From positions 1 through 6,668 of the forward strand of contig JALORM010000098.1 in the NCBI GenBank assembly GCA_025458985.1: a stretch of 6,668 bases of DNA, given 5' to 3'. Source of the DNA: Paracoccaceae bacterium. Lineage in GTDB: Bacteria; Pseudomonadota; Alphaproteobacteria; Rhodobacterales; Rhodobacteraceae. Both the position numbers and the translations under genes were made by a program. Position 1 is the stretch's first letter. Each line of letters starts with the position of its first letter. This document shows, one piece after another, positions 1-5,568 of the stretch. The notes under the pieces are model-generated. The model saw only the letters and a list, made by a program, of their open reading frames with translations. It ran no database searches and was not told the origin of the DNA.

Positions 1-1015
1 CGGGCCGGAAGGTCAGGCCCACGCGGCTTCCCGACGGGGCGGGGCGGTCCTCGCGCGCCTCGACGACGATCCGCTCTCCGCTGTCGGCGGTCAGGTAGAC
101 GTAGCTCACCCCGCCCAGCGCCTCGGTCAGTTCCACCCGGTGGGTGTGGCCGTTCAGGTCCAGCGCCAGATGCTGGGGCCTCACCCCCAGCGTCACCTGA
201 GCCCCCGCGGCGGGCAGCGCAACCGGCACGGCCACCGGCGCGGCCGCAAACCCCGGCGCCCTGACCGCGCCGCCCTCGACGGTGCCGGTCACGAAATTCA
301 TCGCGGGGCTGCCGATGAAGCCCGCCACGAAGCGGTTGGCGGGATCGTGGTACAGATCGAGCGGCGCGCCCACCTGCTCCACCCGGCCCGCGCGCAGCAC
401 GACGATCTTGTCGGCCAGCGTCATCGCCTCGACCTGGTCGTGGGTGACGTAGATCATCGTCGCGCCGATCTCCTTGTGGAGCCGCGCGATCTCGACCCGC
501 ATCTCGACCCGGAGCTCGGCATCGAGGTTCGACAAGGGCTCGTCGAACAGGAACACCTCCGGCCCCCGCACGATGGCGCGCCCGATGGCGACGCGCTGGC
601 GCTGCCCGCCCGACAGCGCCTTCGGCTTGCGGTCCAGCAGCGCCTCAAGCCGCAGGATGCGCGCGGCCTCGTCCACCTTGGCCTTGATCCCGGCCTTGGG
701 ATGCCCGTTCATCTTCAGGCCGAAGCCCATGTTCTCGGCCACCGTCATGTGCGGGTAGAGCGCATAGGTCTGGAACACCATCGCCACCCCCCGCTCCGAA
801 GGATCGACCCGTGTCACCTCGCGCCCGCCGATGCGGATCGCGCCCGAGGTCGTCTCCTCCAGCCCCGCCACCATGCGCAGAAGCGTCGACTTCCCGCAGC
901 CCGAGGGGCCGACGAACACGCAGAACTCTCCGTCGGCGATGTCGAGGTCGACCCCGTGGATCACCGCCACGTCGCCGAACCGCTTGACCACGTTCTGAAG
1001 CGTCACGCCCGACAT
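1..1015 (-). CDS. Sugar ABC transporter ATP-binding protein (MalK/UgpC/MsmK family), C-terminus cut by window edge
   Basis: This is the cytoplasmic ATPase that energises a CUT1-type sugar importer, presumably the one encoded divergently at 1980-5288. The 338 residues in the window hold every ABC landmark: Walker A GPSGCGKST at 36-44, Q-loop glutamine at 82, signature LSGGQ at 134-138, Walker B VFLFDE at 154-159, D-loop SNLD at 162-165 and the switch histidine at 192 (THDQ). From about residue 240 comes the TOBE/MalK-type regulatory extension (VRPQHLAL around 278-285). Family members are usually 330-370 residues, so only a short tail is missing. The ATG at 1015-1013 is preceded on the minus strand by GGGGGA at a good distance, and lies one base after the IclR stop codon, so the two genes are very likely co-transcribed and translationally coupled. 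Automated pipelines often call such proteins UgpC, but the neighbourhood points to galactosides rather than glycerol-3-phosphate, so no symbol is given. Confidence 0.95.
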   Translation of the reverse strand, partial: MSGVTLQNVVKRFGDVAVIHGVDLDIADGEFCVFVGPSGCGKSTLLRMVAGLEETTSGAIRIGGREVTRVDPSERGVAMVFQTYALYPHMTVAENMGFGLKMNGHPKAGIKAKVDEAARILRLEALLDRKPKALSGGQRQRVAIGRAIVRGPEVFLFDEPLSNLDAELRVEMRVEIARLHKEIGATMIYVTHDQVEAMTLADKIVVLRAGRVEQVGAPLDLYHDPANRFVAGFIGSPAMNFVTGTVEGGAVRAPGFAAAPVAVPVALPAAGAQVTLGVRPQHLALDLNGHTHRVELTEALGGVSYVYLTADSGERIVVEAREDRPAPSGSRVGLTFRP

Positions 1016-1016
1016 A

Positions 1017-1814
1017 TCATTCCCCCGCCTGTCTGATACCTTCCGGAAAACGCCAGGCGCCGGCCTCGGCCGCGATCGCCCCCGCCGCGGCCCGGATCCG
1101 CGGCACCAGCCCCTCAAGCGCGGTCAGGCTGGTGCGCCCGGTCGTGCCGGTCACGCTGACCGCGCCCAGCACCGCGCCGCCGGCCGACAGGATCGGCAGC
1201 GCCACGCAGATGATGCCGGGCTCGTGCTCCTCGCGGTCGAAGGCGAAGCCGCGGGCGCGGATCGCCTCCAGCTCGGCCCTCAGCGCGGCCTCGTCGGCCA
1301 GCGTGCCGGGCGTGAACCGGTGGAACGACTGCTGCGACACGGCCCGGTCCAGTTCGGCCGGCGACAGGAACGCCAGCATCGCCTTGCCGACGCCGGTGCA
1401 ATAGGCCGGGCCGACCTTGCCCGCCTGCGAATACATCTCGACCGGCTCGCGCGCAGAGCGCTTGTCGACGTAGAGGACCTGCGCATGGTCCAGCTGCGCG
1501 AGGTGCACGGTCTGGCCGACGTCGCGCGCCAGCGCATCGACATGCGGCCGCGCGATCGGCGCCAGCGACGACTGCCGCCAGGCGGCATGGGCCAGCCGAA
1601 CCAGCCGCACGCCCAGCGCATAGGTGCCGCTGTCGCCGTCATGGGCCAGCATGCCCTGGCTGCTCAGCGTCTGAAGCAGCCGGTAGAGCGTCGCCTTGGG
1701 ATAGGGGCTGTCGGCCAGCAGCTCGGAAAACCGGACCGGCCGGCCGGCGGCCGCCACCCGGTCGAGCACCTCGAGCGCCTTGCCAACGGTGCCGTCGCCC
1801 TCGCCTGAGGCCAT
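1017..1814 (-). CDS. IclR-family transcriptional regulator
   Basis: This 265-residue protein has the full IclR architecture and normal length. The N-terminal winged helix-turn-helix spans about residues 10-72, with the recognition helix in KATLYRLLQTLSSQGML (40-56). The effector-binding domain spans about 85-250 and contains the family hallmarks CTGVGKAMLA (139-148) and RGFAFDREEHEPGIICVALPI split over 188-208, followed by the GAVSVTG strand (217-223). The ATG at 1814 is supported by a strong purine-rich ribosome-binding site (GGGGAGGGGA) ending four bases upstream. It is transcribed divergently from the sugar transporter genes and is followed after one base by the transporter ATPase. By position it probably binds the shared control region and responds to the transported galactoside or a product of its breakdown. 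IclR proteins can repress or activate. The operator placement downstream of the putative transporter promoter favours repression, but this is inference, and the effector cannot be read from sequence. Confidence 0.95.
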   Translation of the reverse strand: MASGEGDGTVGKALEVLDRVAAAGRPVRFSELLADSPYPKATLYRLLQTLSSQGMLAHDGDSGTYALGVRLVRLAHAAWRQSSLAPIARPHVDALARDVGQTVHLAQLDHAQVLYVDKRSAREPVEMYSQAGKVGPAYCTGVGKAMLAFLSPAELDRAVSQQSFHRFTPGTLADEAALRAELEAIRARGFAFDREEHEPGIICVALPILSAGGAVLGAVSVTGTTGRTSLTALEGLVPRIRAAAGAIAAEAGAWRFPEGIRQAGE

Positions 1815-1880
1815 GCGTCCCCTCCCCGTACCCGGTCGCCCGTCTGCCGCGCGCGTCCCGGGAACCTCCCTAGGAATGTG

Positions 1881-1911
1881 TTGACAAGCATAGGCGAGTC
1901 GCCGTTATGAT
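1881..1911 (+). promoter_or_regulatory. Putative sigma70-type promoter for the transporter/melA genes
   Basis: A perfect -35 hexamer TTGACA lies at 1881-1886, followed after 19 bp by TATGAT (1906-1911, five of six to consensus). TTATGA at 1905-1910 would give 18 bp. The surrounding DNA is locally AT-rich in an otherwise very GC-rich window, as expected of a promoter. The predicted start, near 1918, leaves a leader of about 60 bases that contains the inverted repeat at 1928-1948. Confidence 0.6.
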
Positions 1912-1916
1912 TTCAA
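1887..1916 (-). promoter_or_regulatory. Putative sigma70-type promoter for the iclR-ATPase operon
   Basis: Read on the minus strand, TTGAAA (plus 1911-1916) serves as a -35 box and TATGCT (plus 1887-1892) as a -10 box, 18 bp apart. Five of six and four of six positions match the consensus. Transcription would start near 1880, giving an iclR leader of about 65 bases. It overlaps the opposing transporter promoter almost base for base. Confidence 0.45.
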
Positions 1917-1927
1917 TATACAAAACC

Positions 1928-1948
1928 GAGTTTCGAATAATGAAACTC
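1928..1948. promoter_or_regulatory. Inverted repeat, probable IclR-family operator
   Basis: GAGTTTC (1928-1934) and GAAACTC (1942-1948) are perfect reverse complements separated by seven AT-rich bases (GAATAAT). The TTTC-N7-GAAA core resembles the A/T-rich palindromes bound by IclR and KdgR-type regulators. The site sits just downstream of the predicted transporter start and about 40 bp upstream of the binding-protein ATG, a classical roadblock position for a repressor. The protein-site pairing is inferred from adjacency. Confidence 0.65.
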
Positions 1949-1966
1949 ACATAGTGGAACAGACCC

Positions 1967-1975
1967 AAGGGAGGA
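1967..1975 (+). promoter_or_regulatory. Strong ribosome-binding site of the binding-protein gene
   Basis: AAGGGAGGA ends four bases before the ATG at 1980. It is the best Shine-Dalgarno match in the plus-strand gene set, consistent with the need for excess periplasmic binding protein over permeases. Confidence 0.8.
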
Positions 1976-1979
1976 TCTC

Positions 1980-3215
1980 ATGTTCCAGACCAGCCGGCGC
2001 GCCGCCCTGGCGCTTACCGTGGCCATGCTCGCGGCCACCTCGGCGCAGGCGCAGCAGCGCGTCCTGCGCTACTACGCCGATTTCGACCCCGCGCCGCTCG
2101 CCGCGTTCGAGGCCGCTATCGCCGAGTTCGAGGCCGCGAACCCCGACATCGACGTGCAGCTGCAGAACTTCGACCATGAAGGCTACAAGACGGCGATCCG
2201 CAACTTCCTGACCGCGGACGCCCCCGACCTCGCCAACTGGTACGCCGGCAACCGGATGCTGCCCTTCGTGGAATCCGGGCAGTTCATGGACGTCACGGAC
2301 GTCTGGGAGGCGAACGGCCTGAACGAGTCGCTGGCCTCGGCCGCGGCGTCGATGGAGATCGACGGCAAGAAGTGGGGCGTGCCCTACACCTATTACCAGT
2401 GGGGCATCTACTACAACAAATCGGTCTACGATCAGGTCGGCGCGACCGTCCCCGCGACCTGGGACGAATTCGTGGCGAACTGCGAAAAGTTTGCCGCCGC
2501 CGGCATCGACTGCATCACCACCGGCACCAAGGCGCTCTGGCCCGGGGCGGGGATCTTCGACTACCTGAACCTGCGCACCAACGGCTACGAACACCACATG
2601 CAGCTGACCGGCGGCGAGATTCCGTGGACCGACGACACCGTCCGCGCGACCTTCGCCGAATGGGCCAAGGTCCAGCCCTACATCACGGCGAACCACGCCG
2701 CGATCGACTGGCAGGATGCCGCCGCGCTTCTGGTGCAGGGCAAGGCCGCGAACTACGTGATGGGCAACTTCGCCGTCGCCGTCTTCAAGGAAGGCGGCAT
2801 GACGGACGAGACGCTGGGCTTCATGCCGTTCCCGACGATCAACCCTGACGTGCCGCGCGCCGAAGAGGCGCCGACCGACACGATCCATATCCCGGCCGGG
2901 GCCACGAACGTCGACGACGCCAAGAAGTTCCTGGCCTTCATCGCCACCGCCGATGTCCAGACCAAGCTGAACGAGGCGCTGGGCCAGCTGCCGATCAACA
3001 AGGACTCGACCGTCGGCGACGACCCGTTCATCAAGGCGGGCTTCGAGCTGCTGTCGACCACCCCGGGCGGCATCGCGCAGTTCTTCGACCGCGACGCGCC
3101 GGCCGAGATGGCCAAGATCGGGATGGAGGGCTTCCAGCAGTTCATGGTCCAGCCCGACCAGCTCGACGCGATCCTCGAGCGGCTGGAGCAGGCGCGCCAG
3201 CGTATCTACCAGTGA
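1980..3215 (+). CDS. Periplasmic sugar-binding protein of a CUT1 ABC transporter (solute-binding protein family 1)
   Basis: This 411-residue protein captures the sugar in the periplasm and hands it to the permease pair. A Sec-type signal peptide covers residues 1-24: arginines at 6-7, a hydrophobic core (8-19), and an AQA signal-peptidase I site before Q25. There is no lipobox, so the mature protein should be soluble. The mature part has the family-1 binding-protein layout: an N-terminal helix with FEAANPDIDV (52-60), the TADAPDL segment (78-84), the WGVPYTYYQWGIYYNKSVY hinge region (132-150), and GKAANYVMGNFA (254-265). It is rich in aromatic residues that could stack on sugar rings (W88, Y89, W132, Y136, Y138, Y139, W141, Y144, Y145). 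Two cysteines at 168 and 178 could form a periplasmic disulfide. The downstream transporter genes and GH4 enzyme suggest an alpha-galactoside ligand; specificity is inferred from that context only. Its mRNA is followed immediately by a very stable hairpin. Confidence 0.94.
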   Translation: MFQTSRRAALALTVAMLAATSAQAQQRVLRYYADFDPAPLAAFEAAIAEFEAANPDIDVQLQNFDHEGYKTAIRNFLTADAPDLANWYAGNRMLPFVESGQFMDVTDVWEANGLNESLASAAASMEIDGKKWGVPYTYYQWGIYYNKSVYDQVGATVPATWDEFVANCEKFAAAGIDCITTGTKALWPGAGIFDYLNLRTNGYEHHMQLTGGEIPWTDDTVRATFAEWAKVQPYITANHAAIDWQDAAALLVQGKAANYVMGNFAVAVFKEGGMTDETLGFMPFPTINPDVPRAEEAPTDTIHIPAGATNVDDAKKFLAFIATADVQTKLNEALGQLPINKDSTVGDDPFIKAGFELLSTTPGGIAQFFDRDAPAEMAKIGMEGFQQFMVQPDQLDAILERLEQARQRIYQ

Positions 3216-3223
3216 TCCTCCCC

Positions 3224-3249
3224 GGGGGTGGCGCTTCGGCGCCGCCCCC
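3224..3249 (+). other. Intercistronic hairpin with C(UUCG)G tetraloop, candidate mRNA 3'-end stabiliser or attenuator
   Basis: Nine bases after the binding-protein stop codon, 3224-3234 pairs with 3239-3249 over 11 base pairs (ten Watson-Crick, one U-G at 3229/3244), capped by a TTCG loop closed by C-G. This is the well-known extra-stable cUUCGg tetraloop. No U-tract follows, so it is not a standard intrinsic terminator. Such structures between a binding-protein gene and permease genes are known (malE-malF) to protect the upstream message from 3' exonucleases, which fits the position here. Confidence 0.75.
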
Positions 3250-3292
3250 ACCGTTGCCGGCCGCCGCCCGCCGCCAAGGAAAGCCCGCGCCG

Positions 3293-3511
3293 ATGTCTGC
3301 CGCCCTCGCCACCATCCTCTGGATCGCCTCCGGCATCGCGCTGAAGCTGGCGCTTCTGGCCCAGAACCGCGAGTACCGGCGCGACTACGGCCGCTGGCTC
3401 GGCTTCACCCCCCAGGCGCGGCTGATCCGCAAGTGGCCGGGGCGCGAGCTCGGCTGGTTCGCGGCCTTCCTGGGCCTCGCGCCGCTCTTCTACTCGATGG
3501 TGCGCCCGTGA
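3293..3511 (+). CDS. Small two-helix membrane protein of unknown function within the transporter operon
   Basis: This is a 72-residue protein I do not recognise. Two hydrophobic segments, roughly residues 3-23 and 53-70, flank a positively charged loop (QNREYRRDYGRW then RLIRKWPGRE), which predicts a hairpin membrane protein with the basic loop in the cytoplasm. The ATG at 3293 is chosen over the upstream in-frame GTG at 3212. It has an AAGGAAAG ribosome-binding site at 3276-3283, and the upstream extension would be a proline/alanine/glycine-rich tract made from the hairpin DNA. Its stop codon overlaps the start of the first permease (GTGA at 3508-3511), and the permease start has no good ribosome-binding site of its own, so translation of this small gene probably feeds the permease. 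It may assist assembly or regulation of the membrane complex, but nothing in the sequence proves that. Confidence 0.78.
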   Translation: MSAALATILWIASGIALKLALLAQNREYRRDYGRWLGFTPQARLIRKWPGRELGWFAAFLGLAPLFYSMVRP

Positions 3512-4440
3512 CCCGGGCCGCCCTTCCCAACGCCCGCGCCGAGGCGCCGCCCCGGTCGTGGTGGCGCGCCAACCAGCAGCGGCTGACGCCCTGGCTGTTC
3601 CTGGCCCCGGGCCTCTTCATGTTCGGCCTCTACGTGATCTGGCCCATCGCCGACAGCTTCTGGCTGTCGTTCTTCGACTGGGACGGGCTGGGCGAAAAGC
3701 GCTGGATCGGCTGGGGCAACTACCAGGAACTGCGCACCGATCCGGCCTTCTACACCTCGCTGAAGAACAACGTGATCTGGCTTGCCCTATACCTGCTGGC
3801 GGTCCCGGCCGGGCTGATGATCGCGATCTTCCTCAACCAGACGGTCTTCGGCATCCGGCTCTACAAGTCGCTGTTCTTCTTTCCCTTCGTCATCAGCCAG
3901 GTCGTCGTCGGGCTGATGTTCTCGTGGTTCTACGCGCCGAACTTCGGGCTGTTCTACCAGCTGATCGAGTGGATCACCGGCCGCGGCGTCGCGGTGCTCG
4001 CTGACCCTGATCTGGTCACCTACGGCATCATCGCCGCGGGCCTCTGGCCGCAGATCGCCTATGTCATGATCCTCTACCTGACCGGCCTCAACAACGTCTC
4101 GCCCGACCAGGTCGAGGCCGCGCGGCTCGACGGGGCGCGGGGCTGGCGGATGCTGTGGTACGTGATCCTGCCGCAGCTCAGGCCCGCCACCTTCATCGCG
4201 GTCGTCGTGACCGTGATCGGCGCGCTGCGCAGCTTCGATCTGGTCAGCATCATGACCGACGGCGGGCCCTTCGGCTCGTCCCGCGTGCTCAGCTTCTACA
4301 TGTTCGAACAGGCGCTGTCCGAATACGGCTTCCGCATGGGCTATGGCGCGGCCATCGCGGTGGTGCTGTTCCTGATCATGATGGTCTTCATCAGCGGCTT
4401 CATCTGGAAGATGGTCCGCGACGAGCGCGAGGGGTACTGA
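3508..4440 (+). CDS. Sugar ABC transporter permease 1 (MalF/UgpA type)
   Basis: This 310-residue inner-membrane subunit has about six hydrophobic segments (roughly 27-47, 87-109, 122-143, 170-191, 228-248, 280-300). The EAA loop that docks onto the ATPase is clear: EAARLDGARGW at 203-213 followed by ILPQLRP at 220-226. Other MalF/UgpA-type signatures are LFLAPGL near 30-36, WIGWGNY around 66-72 and TDGGPFGSSRVLSFYMFEQA at 250-269. The GTG at 3508 is preferred because it overlaps the preceding stop codon in a GTGA arrangement and starts the protein shortly before the first membrane segment. The open frame extends upstream to 3433, but that adds only arginine/alanine-rich sequence overlapping the small membrane gene. 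It pairs with the next gene to form the translocation pore. Confidence 0.93.
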   Translation: MTRAALPNARAEAPPRSWWRANQQRLTPWLFLAPGLFMFGLYVIWPIADSFWLSFFDWDGLGEKRWIGWGNYQELRTDPAFYTSLKNNVIWLALYLLAVPAGLMIAIFLNQTVFGIRLYKSLFFFPFVISQVVVGLMFSWFYAPNFGLFYQLIEWITGRGVAVLADPDLVTYGIIAAGLWPQIAYVMILYLTGLNNVSPDQVEAARLDGARGWRMLWYVILPQLRPATFIAVVVTVIGALRSFDLVSIMTDGGPFGSSRVLSFYMFEQALSEYGFRMGYGAAIAVVLFLIMMVFISGFIWKMVRDEREGY

Positions 4441-4442
4441 AG

Positions 4443-5288
4443 ATGTTTCCCCGCCCCGTCCAGCAACGCGGCCCCGGCGCCGTCGCCACCTACCAGGTCC
4501 TGCTGCCGATCGCGCTCGTCCTGTGGCTGCTGCCGCTTCTCGGCGTCGCGCTGACCTCGGTCCGGCCGGCCTCGGACCTCGCCTCGGGCAACTACTTCGG
4601 CTGGCCCTCTGCCTTCGCCATCGAGAACTACGCCGCGGTGTTCCAGAACTCGCCCATCGGGCGCTACATGCTGAACTCGCTGATCGTCACGGTGCCGACG
4701 GTGCTGGGCGCGGTGGCGCTGTCCTGCCTGACGGGCTTTGCGCTTGGCGTCTACCGGTTCCGGTCGAACCTCCTGATCTTCTTCATGTTCGTCGCGGGCA
4801 ACTTCGTGCCATTCCAGATCCTGATGGTTCCGGTCCGCGACATGAGCGTGCAGCTCGGGCTCTACAACTCCTATCAGGGCCTGATCCTCTTCCACATCGC
4901 CTTCCAGACCGGGTTCTGCACCCTCTTCATGCGCAACTTCATCCGCGCGCTCCCGCGCGAGCTGATCGAGGCCGCCCGCGTCGAGGGCGTGGCCGAATGG
5001 CGCATCTTCTGGTTCATCGTGCTGCCGCTGATGCGGCCCGCGATCGCGGCGCTCAGCGTCCTGATCTTCACCTTCATCTGGAACGACTACTTCTGGGCCA
5101 CCGTGCTGACGACTTCGGCCGCGACGCAGACGGTCACCGCGGGCCTCTACTCGCTGAACGGCCAGTGGATCGCCCAGTGGCATCTGGTGTCCGCGGGCTC
5201 GATCCTGGCCGCGCTGCCGCCGGTCATCATGTTCTTCGCGATGCAGAAGCACTTCATCGCGGGCCTGACGCTCGGGGCAGTGAAGTGA
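4443..5288 (+). CDS. Sugar ABC transporter permease 2 (MalG/UgpE type)
   Basis: This 281-residue membrane subunit is the partner of the preceding permease. It has about six hydrophobic segments (roughly 18-38, 78-102, 110-130, 145-163, 199-213, 250-268) and the EAA motif EAARVEGVAEW at 176-186 followed by VLPLMRP at 193-199. MalG-like features include LLPLLGVALTSVRP at 29-42, IENYAAVFQNSPIGRYMLNS around 60-79, PFQILMVPV at 123-131, FIWNDYFWA near 211-219 and the C-terminal FFAMQKHFIAGLTLGAVK. The ATG at 4443 lies two bases after the first permease's stop, with GAGGGG at 4429-4434 as a well-spaced ribosome-binding site inside the end of the upstream gene. The open frame continues upstream, but only as a shadow of permease 1. 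Confidence 0.94.
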   Translation: MFPRPVQQRGPGAVATYQVLLPIALVLWLLPLLGVALTSVRPASDLASGNYFGWPSAFAIENYAAVFQNSPIGRYMLNSLIVTVPTVLGAVALSCLTGFALGVYRFRSNLLIFFMFVAGNFVPFQILMVPVRDMSVQLGLYNSYQGLILFHIAFQTGFCTLFMRNFIRALPRELIEAARVEGVAEWRIFWFIVLPLMRPAIAALSVLIFTFIWNDYFWATVLTTSAATQTVTAGLYSLNGQWIAQWHLVSAGSILAALPPVIMFFAMQKHFIAGLTLGAVK

Positions 5289-5330
5289 GCATGTTGCTGC
5301 AGCCCCCACCGGCGCCCGCAGCGTACGAAA

Positions 5331-5353
5331 GCGACTTGCCGGTGGCAAGTCGC
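5331..5353. repeat. Perfect 10-bp inverted repeat (palindrome 1)
   Basis: GCGACTTGCC (5331-5340) and GGCAAGTCGC (5344-5353) are exact reverse complements around a GGT loop, 43 bases after the permease stop codon. No T-run follows. Confidence 0.85.
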
Positions 5354-5362
5354 GTGCGCCGC

Positions 5363-5388
5363 ATCGGCGGAGCGCAAGCGGAGCCGAT
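5363..5388. repeat. Inverted repeat with GCAA (GNRA) tetraloop core (palindrome 2)
   Basis: ATCGGC (5363-5368) pairs with GCCGAT (5383-5388). Inside, GC at 5372-5373 pairs with GC at 5378-5379 to close a GCAA tetraloop (5374-5377), with a purine-rich internal loop between the stems. The GCGGA-GCGCAA-GCGGA pattern also reads as a short direct repeat. Confidence 0.6.
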
Positions 5389-5422
5389 CCCGGCCTCCCC
5401 GTCCCGCGCAACGGAGGGGTGC

Positions 5423-5470
5423 GGCGTCCGCCAGGGCGTCGCTTGCGACGCCCGCCCGGGGGCGGACGTC
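5423..5470. repeat. Nested double inverted repeat (palindrome 3)
   Basis: An inner perfect stem pairs GGGCGTCGC (5434-5442) with GCGACGCCC (5445-5453). In RNA its tip can be read as a CUUG tetraloop closed by G-C. An outer 10-bp stem pairs 5423-5432 with 5461-5470, with one G-U at 5424/5469. The two stems are separated by one base on the left and seven on the right. Confidence 0.8.
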
Positions 5471-5476
5471 GCAGCC

Positions 5477-5496
5477 CGGCGGACTTGGGTCCGCCG
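5477..5496. repeat. Perfect 8-bp inverted repeat (palindrome 4)
   Basis: CGGCGGAC (5477-5484) and GTCCGCCG (5489-5496) pair exactly around a TTGG loop. Its arms share the GGCGGAC heptamer with the outer stem of palindrome 3, so alternative pairings are possible. Confidence 0.75.
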
Positions 5497-5523
5497 TGCG
5501 CGTATGCGTGACGCCCTGCGCTG

Positions 5524-5547
5524 GCCGACACGCGATGGCGTGTCGGC
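5524..5547. repeat. Perfect 10-bp inverted repeat directly upstream of melA (palindrome 5)
   Basis: GCCGACACGC (5524-5533) and GCGTGTCGGC (5538-5547) pair exactly around a GATG loop. The stem ends 10 bases before the melA ribosome-binding region and 21 bases before its ATG, so it could influence melA translation or act as a palindromic protein site. Confidence 0.85.
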
Positions 5548-5568
5548 AGCAGACCTCGGGAAGAACAG

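Larger units (their letters stand above)
5289..5568 (+). other. Palindrome-rich 280-bp spacer between permease 2 and melA
   Basis: This is the longest gap on the plus strand of an otherwise tightly packed gene set. It contains five strong inverted repeats (5331-5353, 5363-5388, 5423-5470 nested, 5477-5496, 5524-5547), none followed by a T-run. The heptamer GGCGGAC or its complement occurs four times (5426, 5461, 5479, 5489), and CGCAAGCG at 5373 recurs inverted as CGCTTGCG at 5440. One reading frame (ATG 5291 to TGA 5572) is open throughout, but its arginine/alanine/proline-rich composition looks like translated palindromes rather than a folded protein. No convincing promoter is visible, so melA is probably read from the upstream genes through this structured RNA, possibly with reduced expression. 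Confidence 0.7.

Noticed and set aside
140..1036. 298-codon plus-strand open frame opposite the ATPase gene
   Set aside because: The minus strand encodes a complete set of ABC ATPase motifs here; the plus-strand product is histidine/arginine/proline-rich with no recognisable domain.
1664..1891. 75-codon minus-strand frame starting in the intergenic region
   Set aside because: It begins inside the putative iclR -10 box and runs out of frame into the IclR gene; no ribosome-binding site or family match.
1980..2051. Twin-arginine (Tat) signal on the binding protein
   Set aside because: Residues S5-R6-R7 are present, but the following A-A-L lacks the usual F-L-K pattern, and the short hydrophobic core with AQA cleavage site fits ordinary Sec export.
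3224..3249. Intrinsic transcription terminator after the binding-protein gene
   Set aside because: No T-run follows the stem, and the permeases that must be co-expressed lie just downstream; a stabilising or partial attenuating hairpin fits better.
1947..3251. 434-codon open frame on the minus strand opposite the binding-protein gene
   Set aside because: It mirrors the codon periodicity of the real plus-strand gene, lacks a recognisable domain, and its valine/arginine/glycine/aspartate-rich product is typical of an antisense shadow in GC-rich DNA.
3212..3292. Upstream GTG at 3212 as the start of the small membrane protein
   Set aside because: The extension would overlap the binding-protein stop codon, translate the UUCG hairpin into proline/alanine/glycine-rich sequence and lacks a Shine-Dalgarno, whereas ATG 3293 has AAGGAAAG well placed.
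3433..3507. 25-codon N-terminal extension of permease 1
   Set aside because: It overlaps the small membrane gene and is arginine/alanine-rich, unlike MalF-type N-termini; GTG 3508 overlaps the previous stop and gives a normal start.
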